A stretch of 64,000 nt of DNA from Diplonema papillatum (GCA_030068145.1 JAPJBO010000714.1:55687-119686); one strand, 5' to 3'. Shown: positions 31,857 through 42,700, numbered from the stretch's first letter. Made by a program: numbers and translations. The notes: generated by a model not told the origin, from the sequence alone.

Positions 31857-32220
31857 CAATTTGCCACCTGAACCACGTACCGGTATTTGGGTTCGGGGAA
31901 GTGATGCTCAGGGTTCCCTTTCTTTTTACGTTTTTAGCCACATGCAATGTGTGAGGAAACTTGTCAATTTGCCACCTGAAACCACGTCCAGGATTTGGGC
32001 TCAGGGTAGTGCGGTCAACGAAAACTCTAGTTTCCTTTTCTGCTTTCTCCTACTCTCGCTGTACGGTTTTTAGCCACATGCAATGTGTGAGGAAACTGAG
32101 CCGCCCAAGTAGGGACCTTCTGATCATGATCATTTGCAAGTTTGCCACCTGAAACCACGTCCAGGATTTGGGCTCAGGGTAGTGCGGTCAACGAAAACTC
32201 TAGTTTTCCTTTCTACTTTC
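31857..32220. repeat. Tandem repeats in gene C intron 9
   Basis: The block TTTGCCACCTGAAACCACGTCC..GATTTGGGCTCAGGGTAGTG occurs three times (31860, 31967, 32139). Linked AGCCACATGCAATGTGTGAGG and GAGCCGCCCAAGTAGG segments alternate with it. Confidence 0.8.
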
Positions 32221-32240
32221 TCCTTTACCTTGCATCAAAT

Positions 32241-32376
32241 AGGTGTCACGGCAAGTTTTGGCAGCCGCTGCTTAACAAAGTGCATGCTAATCCATGTGGT
32301 TCATGTACTTAAAAGAACTCAATGCTTAACAAAATTTGACGTGGACGGCTTTAGATCTACAGCTGAATGACACCTC
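32241..32376. mobile_element. MITE-like element M1, diverged copy 3
   Basis: AGGTGTCACGGCAAGTTTTGGCAGCCG at the left and GAATGACACCT at the right. The internal sequence is recognisably related but decayed. Confidence 0.5.
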
Positions 32377-32741
32377 AACCACAATATGTTGTCGACAACA
32401 AACAAGTAAAAGAATAAAACAAAACTACGCATTTCTTGTCCTACTCTCGCGGTGTACGGTTTCTACTCCCGCGGTGTACGGTTTTCATGAAACTACCCTG
32501 CTAATAGTTGGTGGTTAGCTATGAGACTGCCTTCCTGACAGTCAGCCGTGACTGAGAAGCGCCGAAGGCGCAACCACCCCAATCCGACAGGAACAACTGC
32601 TCAGAACTGTCCTAAAGCTGGTCAGCTGTCGGAAAACACACACACACACACGGCAAAAAGGCCATACGACATCGCGAAGAAACACATGAACCCCGGGATC
32701 GTCGAGAAACTCGGAAACCACAGAAAAACAAGCTAGCAAGA

Positions 32742-32834
32742 GCGTGCACGAAAGAAGCCATGCGTGCCCCCAACCCCCTGATACGTATTTGCTTTAAAAG
32801 AAACCCCCGGAACTCTAAAAAAAAAAAAAAACAG
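32742..32834 (+). repeat. Intron 3' module (family I3)
   Basis: GCACGAAAGAAGCCATGCGTGCC..TTGCTTTAAAAGAAACCCCCGG..ACTCTAAAAA..ACAG lies immediately before exon 10. A related stretch is at 1463-1530. The CGGAGACCCTAAA..ACTCTAA..ACAG version ends directly at the acceptors of gene A (1799-1861) and gene C exon 2 (22838-22897). Confidence 0.65.
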
Positions 32835-33704
32835 GTGTCTCGGCCGAAGGTCCCGAGGCTGGCAACCGGCGGGCTCTCCCGAAGGTCCCCCAGCCCCAGG
32901 CCGCGTACCTCGACCCGGTTGGGCATGCGCTCGTCGCCGTCTCCGCGCCCGAGGGCGTCTAGCTCGGCCCTCACGCCGCGCGCCGGGAAAAGGCGGGTCT
33001 CGAAGAAGCGGACCAGCAGCAAGAAGAAGAAGAAGCCGTCTTCGAAGAAGCGCGCGTCCTCGTCGCTGTCGCCGAAAAAGAAGCGGACGTCTTCGAAGAA
33101 GCGCGTCTCCTCGAAGAAGAAGAAGCGGAAGGTCAGCGGGAAGCGCCTGTCTTCGAAGAAGAAGAAGCGCACGTCGTCGAAGAAGAAGAAGCGCTCCTCG
33201 AAGAAGAGGCGGGTCAGCATGAAGCGAGCTGGGTCCCGACCACCGACGGCCACGTCGTCGAGGCTCTACACCCCGCGCACGCACACGCCACGACTCTCAG
33301 CCATGGCTACGCCCCGATCCACAATGCCGACACCACGTGGCCCTGGGACGCCAAGATCCGGCCGGGCTGGCACCCCCCGCGCCGGAGCCGTCAAACGAGA
33401 CGAGGCGAAGCTGCCGTGGCTCGGCATGCAGGTCGACATCATCGACGACACCGTCTGCCGCATCGACGGCGTCGTCCCCGGGGGCCCCGCCGAGGCCGCC
33501 GGCCTCATGGACAACGACATCCTCGTCTCGTTCAACCACGAGCCGGTGACCACTGTCGGATCGTTCCAAGCCGCCTTCAAGCGATCAGCAAAGGTCGGAC
33601 AGCAGGTCGCCTTCGGTGCCATCCGTTCGCCGAGCAATGCCGAGATAAGCGGCGTGTTCGTCGTCAAGTCTCAGGCCGACAAGAAGAAGGTCGTCACCAT
33701 ATGA
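32835..33704 (+). CDS. Gene C exon 10: Lys/Ser-rich linker and C-terminal PDZ domain
   Basis: Begins after a poly-A/CAG acceptor at phase 0 and ends with TGA at 33702-33704. The first 130 residues are runs of S-S-K-K-K-K and K-R-x-S, then Thr/Pro/Arg-rich sequence. The last 95 residues are a PDZ domain: the carboxylate-binding-loop region is PWLGMQVDIID, followed by VVPGGPAEAAGLMDNDILVS and a VTTVGSFQAAFKR helix, as in HtrA/CtpA-type PDZ domains. PDZ domains bind C-terminal peptides. This fixes the C-terminus of the WD40/helical-repeat protein. Confidence 0.8.
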   Translation: MSRPKVPRLATGGLSRRSPSPRPRTSTRLGMRSSPSPRPRASSSALTPRAGKRRVSKKRTSSKKKKKPSSKKRASSSLSPKKKRTSSKKRVSSKKKKRKVSGKRLSSKKKKRTSSKKKKRSSKKRRVSMKRAGSRPPTATSSRLYTPRTHTPRLSAMATPRSTMPTPRGPGTPRSGRAGTPRAGAVKRDEAKLPWLGMQVDIIDDTVCRIDGVVPGGPAEAAGLMDNDILVSFNHEPVTTVGSFQAAFKRSAKVGQQVAFGAIRSPSNAEISGVFVVKSQADKKKVVTI

Positions 33705-33709
33705 AGTGC

Positions 33710-34120
33710 CGGAGTGTCCAAGTAGCAGACAGGCACCAATTTCATACTCACACGCTTGCTTGGCCGGTGTGTGCGCGCACTGATCCAGACGGGGATGAGG
33801 CTGAAACTTCTGTGTATCTGGAAATTTTGCGACCACTCGATGACTTGAATCTGACTCGGATGGGCCTGAGCCGGTCCGCCTCCTGCTGATAGACAGCTGA
33901 TGGGCTGTGATAGACTGTGATGACCTGTGATAGTCTTGGGTTAGAATGCAAATAATCTGTGGCGAAAATCTGCATCGACCTGTGATCGACTGCTGCAAGA
34001 CAGCAGAATGCAATTCGATGCACCTCCAGGATTGGGTGGACTGGTTCACTTTCGTTAGTTCGCATCGCTCGGTCTTACCTGTCAACCGATACCCCACTCC
34101 TGACGTCGTTAGGTGTAGAC
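33710..34120. other. Downstream of gene C, no gene seen
   Basis: Contains TGTGATAGACTGTGATGACC short repeats and an AATTCGATGCA.CTCCAGG stretch also found near 46275. Other parts are unique and non-coding as far as I can see. Confidence 0.5.
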
Positions 34121-34122
34121 CT

Positions 34123-34556
34123 GTTGAAAAAACACGCCGTCGTTACGAAGAGCGTGTGCGAGGGCGTCTGCTACCAGCCCGTCGAGGAAATACGGGACTC
34201 TCACCCTCTGTGGATACCCCATTCCAGGAGACTTACCTCGACGCCAGTTGTGTCCCCAAGCAGCTTGCGCCACATTCCGGATATCCGTAGAACACCGGTT
34301 CAGGCTTGGGCTCTGCCCTGTTCACTCGCCGTTACTAGCACGAGCCCAGCGGAAAGGCAGCGGAGTGGGCATCCTGACTAGTTACCATCAAGCCCGATAC
34401 AGGAACGCTTTCTACCCCAGATCCCCCGCCCACCGACCACATACACGGTGCACTAGTACAAGTGAAAAAGGTGGTCAAACTAGTCAAAATGACTAGTGCA
34501 CTGGTAACAATGACTGGGCGCACTAGTAAAAAGGACTAGAGTTCTGGTGGAAACCC
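34123..34556 (-). repeat. Dispersed repeat R4, inverted copy
   Basis: Reverse complement of much of 36286-36657: the GACCTGTTGAAAAAACACGCCGTCG end, AGCCCAGCGGAAAGGCAGCGG, and an ACTAGTCATTTT-rich end. It has about 150 extra bases in the middle (34190-34340). Confidence 0.75.
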
Positions 34557-34559
34557 CAC

Positions 34560-36190
34560 CTGTTCTGGATCCAAAAAAATATTCCGGCGTGTGTTGTGAG
34601 TCCCCAAACCCGCCAAACCTCTTTTACGAGTGCACCGTGTAGCATGCGCCGCTGAACCTCACAAAACAATCAAGAGATCGAAAGACACCAATCTGTACAT
34701 CCCACGGGATCGGAAACATAACACGCCCAATTCCCTTCAAGCTAGACCATTATATACTACGTCCCCCCCCCAAGTACATCTCTCCCTTATGTGCCTTCAT
34801 CCCTCCCCGCCCCGAGTCCTCCCATCCCCCTTCTGTTCAATCTTTTAACCCTTCTTGTACCCCCCCACACTGTAGAGAATCCATTTTCCGCTCTGGGCCA
34901 CCCCCAGACAACGATCTGATAGGACCAGTTCGCCAGTTTTATAGAATGGCTAGCGTGCCAAGGGTTTTATGTTGTTAGCACGCACAGCAGTCGCAGCAAG
35001 GTCCGAGGGCAGCGATGCGGCTGGCCCAAAGACAAGGCGTTGGGGGGTCGACCGGCTCGCGTTAGAGAAGTCAGGAATTCAGACAATCGTGCCAAGAGGG
35101 CAGAGAGTAAGCCTCACGTAAGTTGCCAGCGAAACGCAGTGTTTTGACGCGCACGCGTTTTTCGCGACCTTCATCCCCACCTTCCTAGAACGTCCGCCCT
35201 TTTTTTCCTCGAAAAAAAGCACAGCGAATCCGTACGCCCACACGGGATTGTCGGAAACGCAAAGAGCAACCACTATGAACAAGTAAAGGTTATCCCGCCA
35301 TTTCAAATTTTGTTCCCTTATACAACGCATTTTGTTCCCCTGTACCCCAATGGGGTTACCTTGGGCAAGGCAATCCCATTGGGATACAAGGGAACAAAAT
35401 CTGTCGGTTGGGATATATATGGGAATTGCACCAAAAGTTAAAAACAGACCTTCTAACCCACCAAACCCGCTAAGATATACGAGAATTTGGGGGGAAAGGG
35501 TCCACAAAAGAATGGAAATAAGCAAGCAAAAGCTAAGTCGCCAGACATCAAAACAACGTCAACAAATCCACGCTTTTCTTTTTGAAAGCATGGATGGGCA
35601 CTGAACGGAAACGGGCTACCTTCCAGGATGTTCGCGCACCGTCCCCTCACTGTCATGCCATGCATGTCATGATCTCCCGCGCGTCCTCATATCTGGCGTT
35701 TTCCACTCATCCGCGGAATAACTTCTTTGTTTTGAGCCTCTGTGGACGAATGTTTGATACCGAAATCTTCACGGCAACACAGACCGCTGGTTAACAGGAA
35801 GTGCTGCAGATACTGAGGCCCACTTTCAACCCACCATTAGTGCTCAAAACTGCTCTGTTCGAAAGTGCTCCTGCTGATGGTACGGTATCGTGCTACATAA
35901 CAGTGTGTCCACCAGCACTCGCAACGGATTGTTCCCTGGCCGTAGCGCGTATATCCAGCTTGGCAATTCGTTGTTACCACGGAAACAGATGTTGTAAAGG
36001 AATTCATCCTGTTCTCGTTTCCAAGTCGCTCCCCCGCCCGTCCCTCCCATCCCCCCCGCTCCTTGTCGCGCCGTCCCCCTACTCCCACCTTGCCACGCTG
36101 CCCCGACACACAACCAGTTCTTGTGTACAGCAACACGCCTTTGTTCATTTTCCAACGTCGTCGTTCTTCCGTTTGCTTTCTGTGCTGAGC
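34560..36190. other. Region without a supported gene
   Basis: Holds a C-rich stretch (34765-34875), a hairpin element at 35306-35400 and otherwise unique AT-balanced sequence. Open frames are short and on both strands, with no family resemblance. Confidence 0.5.
35306..35400. repeat. 95-bp inverted repeat (hairpin or tiny MITE)
   Basis: ATTTTGTTCCCTTATA at the left and TACAAGGGAACAAAAT at the right. Nested CCAATGGGG and CCCATTGG arms lie inside. Confidence 0.75.
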
Positions 36191-36216
36191 TCGCAGTTGC
36201 TGATCGAACGAAAAAG

Positions 36217-36936
36217 ATGAGCTGCCTGCAGCGGGCTGTGGAGCCGCCTTGCGCTCACAGCGACGGGATGACGAGAGCGAAGCTAGTCATCTTGAGGTGC
36301 GGTTTCCACCAGAACTCTAGTCATTTCTACTAGTGCGCCCAGTCATTTTTACCAGTGCACTAGTCATTTTGAGGTGGGGTTTCCACCACAACTCTAGTCA
36401 TTTCTACTAGTTCGCCCAGTCATTTTTACCAGTGCACTAGTCATTTTGACTAGTCAAAACACCTTTTTCACTTTTACTAGTGCACTGTATGTGGTCGGTG
36501 GGCGGAGGGAGCTGGGGTAGAAAGCGTTCCTGTATCGGGCTGATGATAACTAGATGATAACTAGCCAGGATGCCCACTCCGCTGCCTTTCCGCTGGGCTC
36601 GTTGGCAGACCCCCTCGCACACGCTCTTCGTGACGACGGCGTGTTTTTTCAACAGGTCTACGGTGTTCCGGGCTGGCAGGGCTGCCGGCAGGGCCGAGGG
36701 CGGCGGCGGCGGCGGCGTGCCGAGCGGAGAAGGCTGCGCCGCTGCGCCGCTGCGGCAAGGCGGCGGCGGCAGCAACCGTCGCAAGCAGAAGCAGGCAGCG
36801 ACGGCGGACGTGTTCCGCGGGTGCGTCGTGGCCATCGTGGTGGGCGGCAAAGCCCTCGGCCCCGTTTATTTGTGTGCACGTCCGATTTCTCGATCGACAC
36901 GAAACCGAACATGCTTTCCACCACTTCTTACAAAAA
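36217..36936 (+). pseudogene. Truncated copy 1 of polymerase X exon 1, split by an insertion
   Basis: Starts ATGAGCTGCCTGCAGCGGGC and lacks the acidic TELLPSSDDDD part. After GAGCGAAGCT it is interrupted by repeat R4 (36286-36657) and resumes at ACGGTGTTCCGGGC. It then continues to the NLS-like and BRCT-start sequence and diverges after GCCCTCGGCCCCGTT. Confidence 0.75.
36286..36657 (+). mobile_element. Repeat R4 inserted in copy 1 of polymerase X exon 1
   Basis: The intact exon copies read GAAGCTACGGTG; here about 372 bp separate GAAGCT from ACGGTG. The inserted unit carries two copies of a GTTTCCACCA.AACTCTAGTC block and many ACTAGTCA palindromes. Its inverse partner is at 34123-34556. Confidence 0.75.
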
Positions 36937-36971
36937 CGTAACACAGAGTCTAAAATCGAGAGAGCAAGAAG

Positions 36972-37371
36972 ATGAGCTGCCTGCAGCGGGTCACGGAACT
37001 CCTCCCGTCCAGCGACGACGACGATCCCCCGGTGGGAAAAGAGTCGGCGAAGCCGGCTCAACGTGCTGTGGTGCCGCCTTGCGCGCAAAGCGACGGGGAC
37101 GACGAGAGCGAAGCTACGGTGTTCCGGGCCGGCAGGGCCGGGGGCGGCGGCGGCGTGCCGAGGAGGAGGCCGGAGAAGGATGCGGCGCCGCTGCAAGGCG
37201 CGGCAGCAGCCGGCGCAAGCGGAAGCAGGCAGCGAAGGCGGACGTGTTCCGCGGGTGCGTCGTGGCCATCGTGGTGGGCGGCAAAGCCCTCGGCCCCGTT
37301 TGTTTGTGCGCACGTCCGATTTCTCGATCGATACGAAACCGACAAAAATGCGAACTTTAACTCTAAAACGT
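36972..37371 (+). pseudogene. Truncated copy 2 of polymerase X exon 1
   Basis: An ATG at 36972 opens a frame matching the N-terminus of the polymerase: acidic stretch, Gly/Arg linker, NLS-like KRK, BRCT first strand. It is cut off at the same GCCCTCGGCCCCGTT breakpoint and followed by the leader of the next copy. The transposon at 37373 separates it from copy 3. Confidence 0.8.
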
Positions 37372-37372
37372 A

Positions 37373-39419
37373 AAGGGGGGGGTCGAATAATAGCACTGTG
37401 TTATTATTCGATTTGTCGAATAATAAAAAAAAAAAATGGGGTGGCATGTTGTGTCGAATAATAACAGTGTCAAATAATTAAAAAAATTGGGATGGAGACA
37501 GTGGCTTCAAGCGCATCTCAGTTCCGAGCTACATCCAGAGGACAGGGAGCTCAAGTTGTGCTGTACAAGCCGTCTTGTGGCCATCCTGCGGTAACTACGT
37601 CAGAAAGGCTAGGGCACCATATCGTCTTTGCAACATACCAGTACTGGCTTGCCCGCGAAAGAGGCCTTTTGTGTGATGACCGGGGTATACGAATACAAAT
37701 GCCGTAGCGAATGCCTGCGCCCCATCGGTGTTGTGGCAGAAAGCTACCATGAGTATCCACTCGAGTCCGGTGCTGAAGCAGCGCTTTCCTCGTTTGAAGA
37801 GAGCCAGTCATTGACTGTTGTCAACGGTGTTTTTACGATCGCGTACTTCGTGGGCACCGTCAGAAAGCTGCAGAGGCCAGTGCCTACAGCAAAGACGTGA
37901 ACGTAGCATTCACGAAGTGCGGTGTCACCACGAGCAAATTTTTACCTTGGAGTACGGAGAATACCTGATAGTTGACTGCTACTCCTCACGTCACCGAAGC
38001 TGCTGCACAGTCTATGCTGGGACCGTGGAATTTCCGTTCATCATTCCATCTGGCTGCACTCAAGACGTCCAGTTTTGTGACCTGGACGTATTCTTCGTCC
38101 TCAAACACTACTACGATGTCTGTTAATCTAAGTACTTCTTCGACAAGCAATGGCCAAGATGAACAGTGCCACTCGAAGAGTGAGAATGACGGAGTGGGTG
38201 GCCCAGGCAACTGCGAAAACCCTCGACAAGATTAATGTGCATGTTAGCTTCAAGAAACTGGGCTGCTTCCTTGGGTGCCCGGGGAGTTCGGCAAAAAATG
38301 ATGTCAAACTCCGTAAGTTGCCAGACTACGTGTGGACACCACAGATAGGCAAGCACTCAACTACGGGGATGAACGTGTGCTCTACCGCAGCTCTGAACTG
38401 AACTGCTGTCCTAGGTGCAACCTCTATGTCGTTGCCTCCTTCCTTGACGAACACATCAGCCAATGTGACGGCTCTGGCTCGGCGCCGTGCCAAGCACCAC
38501 AGCCGTCACAAGATGCCCAGTCATAGGCTGACGTGAGCGCCGGAGCTGGAGGCGAAGAGGATCCTGAGAAAGAGGTCAACGTGCCACAATCGCAGTTCCA
38601 CAACTCGAGCAGGAAGTACAGTTGTGTTGCACTATGCAAATTCACCGCTGGACAACAGAGAACCTGGATTCCTCACACCAAAGTGTGCCCACACTGAAAA
38701 GGCGACAACGTTTCGCTCTGAACTGCATCCAGACTGCCGTGTGTCAAATAATAACAGGGTCAGAGCATTAGCTTCCCATTCCAAATTCCGTCAGCTGACG
38801 GAATTCGGAAATCCGGGCGGCTCAAAAAGTAAAAAAAAAAAAGTGCAAAAAACGACCTTCGATGAAAAAAGTCGTGGGGGTCCGGTGGAGGCGTGGGTTA
38901 GGCCGAGTGAGGGAGTCGAGGCTCAGAAGCAGCCCGGAGTTCTTGACAGATTCTTTCTGAGTTGACACAAGTGCCTTGTTCCGTGTAATCTCCGGTCTGC
39001 ATCAACTCGTGCCAATGATTTACCAGCACACAGTATCTGAGTGGTGGATGAATTTGAAATGGGCTGTTGGCTTCAGGAATGTGCACCCGGGGGAGCGGGC
39101 AGGTGGCAAACAGTGCCACCAGTGCGTTGGTCGTATGTTTAACGCGACAAACGGACTGAGAAGTGCAAACTCTTTCTCCACCTGAATGTACCATACCGTT
39201 TGCCGGGGGGCGGAGCCCCCCGGACCCCCCCTTTTTGGAAGGTCGGGTGGCCCAAACAAAGGCTTCTCGGTTTCAGAGGGAAAAGAAAATTGGCTATTGA
39301 GACGGAATTTGGAAAACTGAGGCAAAATGAAGCTACTAGCCTGAACAGGGTCAAATAATAAAAATGAAAATGACAGCCAGGCGTGTGTCAAAGAAATGTT
39401 ATTATTCGACCCCCCCCTT
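37373..39419. mobile_element. 2047-bp DNA transposon with TA target duplication
   Basis: The ends are AAGGGGGGGGTCGAATAATA and its reverse complement. The flanks read AAAACGTA and TAACACAGAG. The uninterrupted repeat at 39841-39855 reads AAAACGTAACACAGAG, so the insertion duplicated TA. The internal sequence has decayed, frame-broken coding pieces (37492-38126, 38150-38526). One of them has a CPRC-x12-H-x3-C zinc-finger-like motif near 38410-38465. I could not identify a transposase catalytic triad. A strong GC hairpin lies at 39199-39235. Confidence 0.8.
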
Positions 39420-39452
39420 TAACACAGAGTCTAAAATCGAGAGAGCAAGAAG

Positions 39453-39848
39453 ATGAGCTGCCTGCAGCGGGTCACGGAACTCCTCCCGTCCAGCGACGAC
39501 GACGACCCCCCGGTGGGAAAACAGCCGGCTCAACGTGCTGTGGTGCCGCCTTGCGCGCAAAGCGACGGGGATGACGAGAGCGAAGCTACGGTGTTCCGGG
39601 CCGGCAGGGCCGGGGGCGGCGGCGGCGTGCCGAGGAGGAGGCCGGAGAAGGCTGCGCCGCCGCTGCAAGGCGGCGGCAGCAGCCGGCGCAAGCGGAAGCA
39701 GGCGGCGACGGCGGACGTGTTCCGCGGGTGCGTCGTGGCCATCGTGGTGGGCGGCAAAGCCCTCGGCCCCGTTCGTTTGTGTGCACGTCCGATTTCTCGA
39801 TCGACACGAAACCGAACATGCTTTCCACCACTTCTTACAAAAACGTAA
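39453..39848 (+). pseudogene. Truncated copy 3 of polymerase X exon 1
   Basis: The first of three units at an exact 426-bp spacing (ATGs at 39453, 39879 and 40305). The unit comprises the leader (ACACAGAGTCTAAAATCGAG), the first ~110 codons and a tail (TTTGTGTGCACGTCCG..TTCTTACAAAAACG). The frame ends with TAA 20-25 codons past the breakpoint. Confidence 0.85.
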
Positions 39849-39878
39849 CACAGAGTCTAAAATCGAGAGAGAAAGAAG

Positions 39879-40274
39879 ATGAGCTGCCTGCAGCGGGTCA
39901 CGGAACTCCTCCCGTCCAGCGACGACGACGACCCCCCGGTGGGAAAACAGCCGGCTCAACGTGCTGTGGTGCCGCCTTGCGCGCAAAGCGACGGGGATGA
40001 CGAGAGCGAAGCTACGGTGTTCCGGGCCGGCAGGGCCGGGGGCGGCGGCGGCGTGCCGAGGAGGAGGCCGGAGAAGGCTGCGCCGCCGCTGCAAGGCGGC
40101 GGCAGCAGCCGGCGCAAGCGGAAGCAGGCGGCGACGGCGGACGTGTTCCGCGGGTGCGTCGTGGCCATCGTGGTGGGCGGCAAAGCCCTCGGCCCCGTTC
40201 GTTTGTGTGCACGTCCGATTTCTCGATCGACACGAAACCGAACATGCTTTCCACCACTTCTTACAAAAACGTAA
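39879..40274 (+). pseudogene. Truncated copy 4 of polymerase X exon 1
   Basis: Essentially identical to copy 3. Both have AAGGCTGCGCCGCCG where the true exon has AAGGATGCGGCGCCG, so copies 3 and 4 are closer to each other than to the functional exon. Confidence 0.85.
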
Positions 40275-40304
40275 CACAGAGTCTAAAATCGAGAGAGAAA
40301 GAAG

Positions 40305-42477
40305 ATGAGCTGCCTGCAGCGGGTCACGGAACTCCTCCCGTCCAGCGACGACGACGACCCCCCGGTGGGAAAACAGCCGGCTCAACGTGCTGTGGTGCCG
40401 CCTTGCGCGCAAAGCGACGGGGACGACGAGAGCGAAGCTACGGTGTTCCGGGCCGGCAGGGCCGGGGGCGGCGGCGGCGTGCCGAGGAGGAGGCCGGAGA
40501 AGGATGCGGCGCCGCTGCAAGGCGGCGGCAGCAGCCGGCGCAAGCGGAAGCAGGCAGCGAAGGCGGACGTGTTCCGCGGGTGCGTCGTGGCCATCGTGGT
40601 GGGCGGCAAAGCCCTCGGCCCTGTTCGAGCCCGGGCCATGGCGGGCGTCCTGCAGGGCAACGGCGCCGAGATCGCGGCCAACCTCCAAAAAGCAACGCAC
40701 ATCGTGACCGCCTACGCAAGCCGCTTCCGCCTGCAAACCGCCCTCGGCTTCGACGTGCCTCCGGCGGCGACCGTTTGCACCCCAGAGTGGGTCTCTCGCA
40801 GCCTGCAGTCCAACATCCTCTCCGCAACCGACACTCTCCCCACCGAACCAGCAACCGACTACCCCCAGCTCGCGCTGCCCGCCGTGCAGCCCTCCGTCGA
40901 TGTGCGGCCGCCGCAGGGACCGGCGGATGCCGATGCAACGGCGGGGTTTATCCCCGTGTTTTTCCCGGAGAAGTCGGCGGCCGGCAGCAGCAGCAGCCCC
41001 CCGGCGTCTCCCGCGCGGAAGCGGCAGAGCCGCGGCCCGGCCGCCGCGCCGGCGGGGGTCCGAACGCTCGACCACTACTTCTCCGCCGCAGCGAAGCCCA
41101 CCGATCGTCGGGAGAGTCCTCCCACGCGGGATCAGACCGCCTTTCAGGGTGCCGCCAGCGCGCGGCCAGCCACGGGGGGGTCTCGTCTACTGGGGCAGGC
41201 CGCCCATGAAACGACGTCGACGGGAGAACCACACGCTGCCATGCACGCCTGGCTGAGTGATGCGAGGAGCGATGGTTCGCCTGAGCGTCATCCATGGGGG
41301 AAGGCCGCCGCCGTGGAATCCGGGGATCGTCCAACGACGTCGACAGGAGACCCGCACGCTGCCATGCACACCTGGCTCGGTGACGCGAGCGATGGGTCGC
41401 CGGAGCGTCGTCCATTGGGGCAGGCCGCCCATCCAACGACGTCCACGGGAGAGCCACACGCTGCTGCGCTCGCCTGGCGTAGTGCTGCACGCAATGGGTC
41501 GCCTGAGCGTCATCCAATGGGGCATGCCACCCATCCAACGACGTCCACACGTGGTTTCAGCACCACGGGTGGCGATCGTCCATCGAGCCCCGATGGACCC
41601 CGGGCAGACTCCGCCGAGCTCTTCGGAGGCAGCCAGGACAGCTGCTCCTCCGGCGGCGCGCGGGAGCTCGTCGCCCTGCGGGCGGGTGGCCAGGAGAACC
41701 CGTGGGCTGCCGCGAAGGCAGACGGCCCGGCGCCCGATGCCGACGGGGCGGCGCGCCTCTCGCCCCGTTCCCCGCAGAAGCGGGGGACCGTGCGCAAGCG
41801 GGCGGAAGCCACGTCCCTGGCGGACTTTTTCGGCGAGGCCGTGGTCGCCGAAGTCAGCCGGGACCTGCAACCGGACGGGAAGACCAACCCAAACAAGCAC
41901 CCCTTGGGCTTCGGCGACTTTGCAGACGCCGAATCCACCACCACGTCCCCTCCGCACGATCCTGCCGACACGCCTCCTCGCTCTCCCACTACCGGAGACC
42001 GTCCGCCGAAGAACCCGTTCACCGTCGACATCAAGATGAACCCGGATCTGGTCTCGTGGCTAGAGGGCCAGCAGGTTGCGCACTACCCCTCGAGGAAGCC
42101 TGCAGGGTGGGCCTGTCAGAAGGGGACCGAGACCGCCGCCGACAAGGACGCGCAGCCGAACCAAAAGCTGCTGCGGGAGCTCGGGCAGCTGGTCGACACG
42201 TACGACCGCATCGGCGACACGTGGCGGAAGTACTCGACGGGCAAAGCCATCGGGATCATCAAGCGCTGGGGCGGCGAGATCCGGTCGGCCGCCGAGCTGC
42301 GCGGCGTTCGCGGCATCGGGCAACGCACCCTCGACAAGATCCAGCAGATCCTCTCGACCGGCACCTGCGACCGCATGCAGGAGCTGCAGGCGTCGCCGGA
42401 GGTGCAGGCCTTCACGAAGCTCGGCAGAATATGGGGCGTTGGCCCGGCCACCGCGTCGAAGCTGTACCATCAAAAAA
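40305..42477 (+). CDS. DNA polymerase family X (lambda-like), exon 1: BRCT, linker, 8-kDa domain
   Basis: First exon (724 residues) of a three-exon gene coding for about 987 residues: 40305-42477, 43714-43989 and 44268-44782. Residues 1-86 have an acidic stretch and an NLS-like SRRKRKQAAK. A BRCT domain spans about 88-170 (DVFRGCVVAIVVGGKALGPV, with the conserved W in PEWVSRSL). A Ser/Pro/Thr linker includes about 3.5 repeats of an HPTTSTGEPHAA unit (41190-41550). The pol beta-type N-terminal domain starts near 618 (NQKLLRELGQLVDTYDRIGD) with helix-hairpin-helix motifs at about 666 (GVRGIGQRTLDKI) and 706 (RIWGVGPATASKL). Family members fill short gaps in base-excision repair and end joining. 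The exon ends at AAAAAA|GTGCGC, phase 1. Confidence 0.88.
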
Positions 42478-42483
42478 GTGCGC

Positions 42484-42700
42484 ATTTCTTTTGTATAAGC
42501 ACCTGCTTTGTAGGAAATGCTTGTGGAGGCTGCCAGTTGCGATAGATCAAAGGAGGTAAATGTGCTGTAGCCCACACGAAACACAGGTAAATCTGGGTTT
42601 AGTGGCGGGCGTAAGCGTTCAACAAAAAAGACCCACTTTGTAGTTGTATTGGTTTCTCCCCCTCTAGCCTCCTTCACAAGGCAGCCCCTCGAGTATTTTT
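42484..42700 (+). mobile_element. I5 repeat in polymerase intron 1
   Basis: Begins six bases after the exon 1 donor, in the gene's orientation. It is nearly full-length, lacking TCGAAATGAG near its end. Confidence 0.85.
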
